Positions 1-9,800 of a stretch of DNA of 64,000 bases are shown piece by piece. Position numbers and translations under genes: made by a program. Under the pieces are notes generated by a model, which ran no database searches, was not told where the DNA came from, and was given only the letters and a program-made list of their open reading frames with translations. Every line of letters begins with the position of its first letter. Positions within the stretch are counted from its first letter, which is position 1. This DNA comes from Chrysaora quinquecirrha (Eukaryota; Cnidaria; Scyphozoa; Semaeostomeae; Pelagiidae): NCBI GenBank assembly GCA_014526335.1, contig JACTAT010000307.1, positions 62,001-126,000 of the forward strand, given 5' to 3'.

Positions 1-4
1 TCAG

Positions 5-46
5 GTTGGAGCTGGAGCATTGAAATACGAAATTCTTGATAGCAAT
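5..46 (+). CDS. possible upstream villin exon (partial gene)
   Basis: The window opens with TCAG followed by an open 14-codon stretch reading VGAGALKYEILDSN and then GTAAGT, so it looks like a small phase-0 exon with both splice borders. The reading resembles the first beta strand of a gelsolin-like repeat, where villins have a 'LYxVSDxxG' type sequence, and it lies where the start of villin repeat 3 is expected. The linking exon expected between this and the exon at 880 was not found, so the assignment is weak. Confidence 0.35.
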
Positions 47-554
47 GTAAGTGAATCATAACACAAGCGATAGAGTAGGTATTGAAAGCTCTTTAGATGA
101 AGCACGTTAGACATTGACAGCTTCTTATCCTTGTTTAACAACTCATTATTCCAAGAGTGGTCATCTATAAACTATGGGGAGCGTTTTTTAATTTGAATAT
201 GACTGGAAGATTCATGGTTCAAGTTCCAAGTGACGAGTCCCATTTTAGTATTTCAATGACGGAAAATCTTTGCTTTCAACAATTTTTTGTGCAACTGTGT
301 TCCTCTTTCTAAGAAGCAAACGATTTTAATTAACGAAGGATTAGATTGTTATTTTAAAGCACCTTGTTTTGTTTTAAGCATTCGATTGTAAGTGGCGGAG
401 TTGATAGATTTGTAATTGATATATACATTGAACATTGATTTATGTGCAGTAAACAGATAGTACAAATACAAAATAGAGTGAGTAAGAGTAGAGAAAGACA
501 TGAAGAGTATGAAAATAAATGAAAGACTGACTATTCCATTTCTAATTTAAAATC

Positions 555-802
555 TACACTTTTTTAGATAAGCAACTGGACTTTTGGTCCAGCCCTCAAA
601 GTTGTTTAACGTATCTGGTCTTTCAGCCCTCACAGAATGACTGGTACCCCCTAAAACTCTTTTTTGGCTCTCTTCTTGCTGTTCAATGTAACTGACAAGT
701 TTGCAATGATGTATTGTATTAAGATAGCTATCTCAACCAAAAATTCGAACACAATCTCAGCCCTAGTTGCTTATTGACCAGTTGATTATTAAAAAAAGTG
801 TA
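555..802. mobile_element. TA-flanked MITE, AAGCAACT word type
   Basis: The element has imperfect terminal inverted repeats. The left end reads TACACTTTTTTAGATAAGC and the right end is its complement, ending AAAAAAAGTGTA. It is bounded by TA at both sides, as for Tc1/mariner-type insertions. Inside, the words AAGCAACT/AGTTGCTTA recur near both ends. A second copy in the opposite orientation lies at 13,572-13,816. It has no coding capacity and sits in the intron upstream of the villin exon at 880. Confidence 0.75.
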
Positions 803-879
803 TTATCATTTCGAACCGATGACAGGTTCATCATCATCAAATTTTTTCAAAATCCGTTCTCAAATCTTGTAAATTTTAG

Positions 880-3800
880 GATGCATTTATTTTGGACCAA
901 GGTGGCGTGCAGATATTTGTTTGGATTGGCAAAAAATCAGACAAAGAAGAAAAATTAAATGCAATGAAAATAGCTGTGGTATGAAGATTTATGTTGAATT
1001 AATATATATATAAATTAACGAAACTGACGATGTTCCTTTTTAGTCATTTTTTTTTTTAGGTAGTTTGCCTTTCGTATTTCTAATTTAGTAGGAAAATAGG
1101 TTATAGTTGCACCAGCACTTTATTTTGAAATGTTCTCTGTTCACAGTTCGCTTTCAGTTCGATGACAGGGGCGTGGTGGCCCACCGGGACTCGGGAAATT
1201 TCCCGGTAGGCCCCGAAAAATATTTTTGGTGGGCCCCTCTAATTGTAGATTTTTTTGTTTTTGTTTTTAAGCTTTTATCAATTGCAACATCAGATTTTAT
1301 AGATAATTTCTGAGAAGATTCATAAATGTTCAGGTCTTCGTTGGTTTGTTTTATTTGCTAACTCTTGCAGTACACGCTTTTTTATAAGGAACCACTTTAT
1401 AAGGAACCTACATGTAGAAGGCCCGAAAATTTAAAGAACTTATACTACTTAAGAGAAAATCATTAAGGAACTTTTGAATGTTGAATACTTTTATCACTGC
1501 AAATAATCAAGAATTAGAAAGCCGGTTCCATTCATTTGCAGCCGAAAATCACATAAATTGTACGTTAAGCATGTATCCAATGTTTCTTTTAGTAGTCTCG
1601 AGCTTTACTCGCATGCCAATGTCTCTCTTTTATTGTTAAGACCACTGTATGTGCACTTAAAATTAAGGAACTATTAAGGAACTTTTGGATCTACAATTGC
1701 CTCAAAAGAGGCCCAAAAATAAGGAACTTTAAGAACTAGGCCTTGAGGTAGGTTCCTTATAAAAAAAAGCGTGTAACGCAAGAGGAATGTGAGAGGGTCT
1801 TTTCAAAGTTGAAATTGATAAAATGACGATATAATGACGCAAGAAAACCTTGAGAGCTCGATGCTGATGTTGAAAATTCGTGTTTTTTTCTAGCCTCCTT
1901 CTTAACATTAAAATGGTGTAGCTTCACAATATTGTATAGTGGGCCCCTAAAATCTGGATTTTCCCGGCCCATAAAAATTCCACCACGCCCCTGTTCGATG
2001 ATAATAACAGAGAGTTTGGCCAAAATTTTCTAACCGTTCAGTTTTGACGAGTGAATCCGCTTCACTACAGCCACATAGCAACTATACTCTTTAAGGAATT
2101 ACTTGCATGAACTAGCTTGGACCAATCACGAGTAAACAAAATAACAGCTTAGCTAGCTCTCATATCAAATGCAAGAAGGGGATAACAATATCAACAAGCC
2201 CATGTCATATATCAAACCCGAATAAATTCTATTTACTTTATTATCATATTATCTGTGTGTTTTCAATTGATTTATAATCAATCATTTACTTTGTAATAAC
2301 TTTGTCGTGTTTCAAGAACACTTTTATTTAGTTTTGTTCCTGCTTAATTTCTTTGCGCTTGCTTTCTAGAACTTTTTAAGGACAAGTGGATATCCAGATT
2401 GGACCCCTGTTACCAGAGTAACAGAGAAATCAGAGCCTCCTATTTTCAAATCATTATTTACAGACTGGCCTCGCTCTGTTATGACTGGCATGAATAAGAC
2501 CTACACCGCCGGACGAGGGATCGGTAGGTTTACACTAGAAATATCATCTATGCTTTTACTGGTCATTTTCTGGCATTGAATTCTAGCTTTGGGAAAAATA
2601 AAATTTGTAAATATTGAATTACACTCTTTTTGTATAAGAACAATTTTATAAGAACACGAGCCTGAAATTTGCCCAGATTTTAAGAACTAATTAAGAACAA
2701 GCTGAGGCTGGCCTTTTCAAAAGCAGTAAAAATATCAGCTAAATATGTAAGTAAGACAGTCAGATTGGACGGAAAAAGCAAGCAAACAAAGAAATAGACA
2801 AGAATGCTGCATTTTCACCGAAACCTAGCACCATCCGCACCACCCCAGACATTAATTGAAAAATATAGCTTTCTCAGTAACCAAGGAATTAAGAACAGAT
2901 TAAGAACATTTCAGGCTCAAAAACGGCAAAAATTTAAGAACAGCCAGCCTCGATCAAAATTTTCTGGTTCTTGTAAAAAAAAGAGTGAATGTGTTCAGTA
3001 CTTGGTGAATTTGAGATTGCTTGCTAACAAAAAACGTTTTCATCCATTGATACCTCTTCCAATTTTAATTTCGCTGTAAATTTGAATGCGGCATACACAA
3101 TCGCATGTTACGTTTTAGAAATTACCTAAACCACACATCGTATTCACGACTGGAGCATGTGAATTATCCTTGTGGCGTACACCCCTAAACAATCTTTAAA
3201 TGAAGTACCTCTCCTCCCTCCTCCTCGGAGGCTTCGTTTCTATTACTGTACTTGATTGTATGAAATACTTCCAGTGATCATATTTGGTGTTTTGTTTGAT
3301 TTTCCTGTTTGACTTTCCTTCTAACTTTGCAGCTAGCGTCCAAGAGAGAAAATTCGATGCTGCTGAAATGCATAGAAAACAGAAAAGAGAAGAAGAAAAG
3401 CTCTTCGACGATGGTTCAGGTGTGGTTGAAGTTTGGAGAGTAGAGAATTTTGAACTTGTTCCCCAGCCAGCAGAGATCAGTGGAACCTTCTTTGGTGGTG
3501 ACAGTTATGTTATTCTGTATACTTATAAAAAAGACAGAAAAGAAAACTATATTGTTTATTATTGGCTGGTAAGAAATTTGCTGCTTCATTTCCTTTTGTT
3601 TCTGTATTGTTTTGTTTTTTTTTTTAAGTTCGCTTTTCATTTTGATTAGTAGTGGAAACTGCAACATTCTTCAAAACCATACAAACGAGTAAAACAGGCG
3701 TAAACATAAACAACTGACTGAGACGGAGTTAAAAAACCTCTAATCAGAAAGGAGAAGCTCAATTGATATTCAACCCTTGGGGTACTCCGATTGACGCCTG

Positions 3801-6800
3801 ACATGGAATGAAGAAGACCAAAGCCTAAAGTTCAAAAGTTACCTCATATCGAGGGGCAAATCACTCCAAAATATCTCATCCATTTTCTTAAAAATTTTCA
3901 GGAAATTCTTCGTTTTTAGTGAGAATCCCAAAAATCTCGTCCACTTCTAAGGAAAGCGATTTGCCCCTCGCCTCATATTGTAGTAAACTGTTACACTAAC
4001 CCCGAATTTGCTGATTTTGATAGCATCATTCAATCCAGCAACAACATTCTCTGTTCAAAGTTTTTCTAACATTCAAATACACAGATTTTGCAATCTAAGC
4101 TTAAAATAACCAGGAAATGAAATGCAAAGGGTAGTAACTACCAAAACTTTTCCGATAACATAGGCCATTTGATAGTGATTTACTAAGACCCTCAAACGGA
4201 CTTGACCCTACCCCATCGGACCTCAATAGGAGTACCCTCCGGGTATTCAACTCACAGGATATAGCAGGATGACCAATAGAATTGCTGTAAAGTCCGGGTG
4301 GGAATATGAATTCTTTTTGTCTACACAAAGCCTGCTTTTTGTTGGATGCCAATCCCAAAAATGAAAAAATGATCTTGCTCTGCCATTTATTTGAAACCGA
4401 ACTGAATCGATCCGCATCTGGGTACACATAAACTTAACCAATTGTTTCGATCTGTTTTCAACCTTTATACTTCCAACAAGTAAAGCTTCCAATTTCCAAC
4501 GAGTAAAGCCTCCAATGTTCAAGTTTTTTAAAACTCAGAGACGCATATGACCAGGGACCGCCGAAGAGCTAAAGAGCCCACTTATCTTATTAATGATCGT
4601 CTTTAAAATTGATATTTCCAACCACAGCTTTCCCAATAAGAAGTTGCTGCAACACGCTCCATTTCAAGACAAAACTCTCGCCAGCAATGACGCCAAGGGA
4701 CTATAACATCCCGTTTCCACGATACGACATCATTGCACATTACATAGCTTAGTTTTTTATTTTTTGTTGGAACTTAGCAAACCACAAACAACATGAGATA
4801 AAAAAGGCAAATGACAGACAGTTTCCACAACTTTAAGCAACCAAATTTTACCAACCAATATTACATCGAAGTTAACAAAAGACACGAAAATACTCTATAC
4901 AACATAGCTATATAATGCCAAATAAAAGCGAACAAGAAGAAGCTATATTTTCCTCGAGTGATAAAAAAATACAGTACTATGATATCGCTGTAGAAAGGAA
5001 ACTATTATTACAATGAAGTCGTATCAGTACAATGCCGAATTGTACACACACTTCTACAAATGTTTCTTTACTCAGTTTTCAATTGCTTTCATGTTTCCAG
5101 TTATTCTGAATTTATATCAGACTTATGTTAATGTTTTCGTTATTCTAGGGTCACTCCAGTTCACAAGATGAGCAGGGTGCTGCTGCTTTGCATGCTGTTA
5201 ACATTGATGATAAACTTGGTGGTGCTGCTGTACAGGTATATCTACCCGTCACTTAAAAATCATTGCAGAAATAGTAACGAATATGAATTATCGACGTTTA
5301 ACTTCAACTTTAAATGTTTCCTATTGGGCAAACAGATTTTAATCATTGCTACTCCTACTATCCTTTCAAGACAACCCAAATTAGCTAGGCTTTTCTGACT
5401 TATTTATAGCATTGACTATTAAAGGTATTAAGAAGTCAGCGTATTTGAAGGACGCCCTGGGTTGAAGAGTGCATGCCCACCATGGACAACCTTAAGCAGC
5501 CTCATAAGACCCGAAAACTACAAGAATTCGAGACGTTAGCGCTAGGTCTACGTATAACTGAAACGAAGTCCGTAATAACGCGATTTTTTGCTCTGAATCG
5601 GAAACATAGAGTGGCCCCTCGATCGCCAGCAAGTTCGGAACAAACTAGACAATGGTGAATACAAGCCTCATCAAGGCCATCTTTAAGAAAAGTATTTTTG
5701 TATATATTCTCTTTCCTAAATTCTTAGAACTTTTTGACGTGTTTGGAGTATTTAAAATTTGCGATATCTCTAGTTGAATTAATTAAAAAATCGTTGAAAA
5801 TTGATACGAATAGTACTGGTCTCGAACCAATGCTCTCGGAACTGGCTTTGTACTCCACTGCGTTACTATCTGAACTATCCTGCTGGCCACTGGGTTTTCA
5901 CGAGTCCGCACCCGCTCACATTGCCAATCTTATCCGTAAATGCAGATGGACTATCATAGCAAATTATCACTGCATAAACAACCTGCTAGGAGAATGGACA
6001 TCCCTGCCTAGAGGCGACGGGGCTCTCCGTGCCATCCGTATAGAAGGTAATTGAATTTGTTGGGGAAAAGCTATATTTCTTTTATGCTATATACAGTATC
6101 AACATGTCAATAATGTTACATGCATTTCGTTGTAGGTTCGAGTTGTTCAAGGAAAAGAAACTGAGCATTTTATGAGAATCTTCAAAGGACGCATGGTTGT
6201 ATACAAGGTACAGTATCTCTTATTAACCCTGTCATGCATTAAATTCCTAATAGGCAAACCAGGCATATGAAGCCTCCTAAACTTTTCCAAAAACACCATG
6301 TTTATATATCTCTATCAATAATTTGTATTAATCTATGAAAGGGTAGATAGTAAACCTTATTGTTGAGCAGGTGTTTTTTGTTCAATCCAAAAACAAAGTA
6401 CGAAAGACTTATACAAACTCCTAAATCACAAGAACGATAGTCCCGTCCCGGAAGCAAAAACTCATGAGTATTTCAAGGTCCTTACATAGAAACCATGAAG
6501 AAGCTGATCAAGCTAGAAATAAACGATGTAGTATTTCAGATATCAGAAGAAGCATGCAGTAGCTATGTACTTACTGGAAATTTTTCATTTGGTTTTAGGG
6601 AGGAAAAGCAAGTGGGTTCAGAGGTGCAACGACTGAAATTGAAAAGAATTCTGCTGCACGATTTTTCCAAATAAAATGCAAGAGTTCCGTGAGTAGGAAA
6701 GCAACAGAGGTAAGCTTAGATTGAATTTCAAAGCAGGAAAGAGTTTTATGCAAAGAGATCATATTTAAGTGTTTAGTCCCTTTTAAATATTCCCCTTATA

Positions 6801-9800
6801 AATATAAGCTAAGTTATAAATCTAACATTAAGTGTAACAGCTGATTGTAATTGGTGTCTTCGGTAGGTCTTTGGTATAATCGCTTTAGCAGATATTTTTT
6901 ATTACCTATGTCAAGAAGCTAAGCTCAACCAATTTTATAAATAATGACAAAGCACATTCGAGATTTTTTTCTGGTTTAAACTTAGAAATTGCATACAATT
7001 TGAAACAATTTAACAATTTGGTTATGACAATGGAAAAAGCCAAAGAAAGGATTCAAGTCCCAGTCCCTCTGCTCAAGGAGGCACTTGTCCCAGTGTTTTC
7101 TTTTTTGCTAGTTTCTTGCATCTTTTTTCCTGAGTTCCCGTTAATATTTTAAACATTTATTGCTGGAGATTCCATTTCTCTCCTCTTCTTCGCTGCACTA
7201 GCTCTTTAGTGACCGCCATTTCGACGATTCCAAGGATTCCGTTGCTCGAGGTGTCTACCATCTCCCAGAAAATTATCACGCCGGCCCAGACCCCTTTGAA
7301 AAGATCTATTTTAACGATACTATTGCGATCAGTTTCCATACAACATAACTATACGGGATTTATGAAACTTATATATGGGACTGATGATGATTGTATGAAA
7401 ACCAAGCTTTGCATGTACATAAATTGTTTTTTTCATTGAAGGTCGATGCGATTGCTGGGTCTTTAAATTCAAATGACGTTTTTGTTCTATGCAATTCGAA
7501 AATCGGCCACTTATGGTATGGAAAGGGCTGCAGTGGGGACGAAAGAGAATTAGCAAAAGAGGTTGCCGGAATCGTGGCTCCCCGTTTCAAAGATGATTTC
7601 ACTATCGTTATGGAAGGAAAAGAGCCAGAACAATTTTGGAATCTTCTTGGTGGCAAGGGAGAATATGCAACTGGTGGGAGGCTTATGGTATGGCAAAGAT
7701 CTCTTAAATTTTCATTCTTCACTCAATAGGACTTAGATAGTAACTAAATCTGAGATACTCTGGAATATGCGAGGGGTTGGAACAGAATTCAGGATCTAAC
7801 TCCCGAGGGGTCAAATAAACGGGGAGGGTCTGAATTTGTTCGACGAACTTTGTCAGGAAACTGCTGTAAGCAGTGCCAATGGGCCCTAAGGTACTTAAGA
7901 GCTTAGATAATTTATAATTGTAAATATAGTGCAAGTTAAATTTCTTACCACGAAAGTCTCAGTGGAATAAGTTAGAATATCGACACCAATAATAATGCAA
8001 ATCTTAATAAGCGGGAAGCTCTAACAAGAGCGGGGGGTGGAAAATTTTTCAAAAGGGGATGGCAATTAGGCACTTAAGAGTGGCGTTAAATATAGCCTGC
8101 GCGCAGCCTGAAACGCTTCTTCAAGAAAGTGTACAGTCTGCGCATTAAAGTCAAAAAGCTTATTCCAGCCTCCTTTTCAGCTAGAATCTTCAAATTTGCC
8201 ATTGTTAAGCAATTGTTTAACAACCAATAAAATTCACCTCACAACTTTTCCTTGAAGAAGCGTTTCAGGCTGCGCGCAGGCTACGTTAAACATAAATGGC
8301 TGAGGTTTCGAAGATTTTCGTAAATATTCCAAAAAACTGCACGTGGGTTGATTCTTGTCGGACAGACAGAGAAGACGGACTTTCTCCAAACTCAAAGTGG
8401 ACACCTTCGGGACTTAGTAACTCTTTTGCTTTGATGAGATGTCCGTTTTAAAGGACATTTTTTTCAGCTGGGAGGAAAACACATTGTCCATGCTGTGGCC
8501 ATTTTATTAATGTGTCCGCTGAGAAAGAGTTGACTGTATAATTGTATTGTTGCGCCATCATAAGCTTTTGATAGCAGTACCTGAGCTTGAATTTAAGAGC
8601 TAAAGAACCTTTCCCCTCTTAAGCTAGCCTTGTCTGTCCCCTCTTGTCATAAAAAAGATTATTTTTATCAAAGTTGCACTTTTTTTGATTGAAAGTTTTC
8701 TCAAAAAGTGATTTGTGTGATTCGTTTATTTATTTGCTTGTTTATTGTTTATTTTCTTATACTCTTACTTTTTCTATTCAAGCTGGAACAACCTGATTTC
8801 CCACCAAGATTATTTCATTGCTCGAACGCAACTGGAAGATTTGAAGTGGATGAAATCAATAATTTTACACAAGATGATCTTGAAGAGGATGACATCATGA
8901 TTTTGGACACGTATGATCAAGTTTTTGTATGGATTGGGAAAGATTCAAATCAGAAGGAAAGAAAAGATGCATTTACTTTTGCAAAGGTGAGTTTGTCTGA
9001 ATCAACTTGTTTCTAATATACCTAAACATTGCAAATCATACGATGAATGAAAAATCAGATTTAAAATTGCAAGAAACAGCGGAAACATTTTTATGTTTGA
9101 AGAATGAAAACATCTTGCAGGGGTCTTCGGCAAACGGGAAGAAATACAGAGGTGAGAGCGGGGGAAAACAGGGAATCACTGAAAAAGATAAAGGAACAAC
9201 TCAGAAAAAGAGAAATTACTGCAAACAAGCGAGAAAAAGTTGAAAAAAATTGGGGATCAATGACAATCGCGGGAAAACCAGGAACAAAGTCTGAAACAGC
9301 GAGGATCACAGGGAGCAAGTGGGAACAAAGTGGGGATTCTTTTACGCTATTCGTTGCAATGCAAGCTACAAGCTTATAGGCTGATCTGGGCTGATCTCAT
9401 TCTTCAAACATGGCTAATTGGTACCTTTAATTTGACATTGTATACTCTGAGTAGTGTCAGGCAAACAAGATTGATGTATGTCCAAAAATGTTTCTGCTGT
9501 TTCTTGCAGTTTTGAAATTTTATGCTACTCAAAGACTATTTAAAATCAGATTGCCAAACATTTTTGTGTTTCTGCAGGAGTACGTGCAAACTGATCCAAG
9601 TGGACGTAAAATCGACAATGTTGACATGTTGGTTATAAAACAAGGACATGAACCAGTTATGTTCACTGGACATTTTGAACTATGGGATGCTGAGAAGTTC
9701 GGGGTAAGATGCATTTTTACTGCTTCGATTATTCTTGTTCACCGTAGCTACATTGACAGGAAACCTTTCAATTCGTTTAACGTTTCATAAAACCAAACGA

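Noticed and set aside
200..310. The expected missing villin exon upstream of 880
   Set aside because: A protein-like stretch (TGRFMVQVPSDESH) is readable at about 201-242, but it has no usable acceptor in the required phase, so it was not joined.
4101..4427. Minus-strand frames of about 100 codons in the villin intron near 4.1-4.5 kb
   Set aside because: The composition is not protein-like, no motif is present, and they overlap a region with repeat-like phrases (GATCCGCATCTGGGTA).
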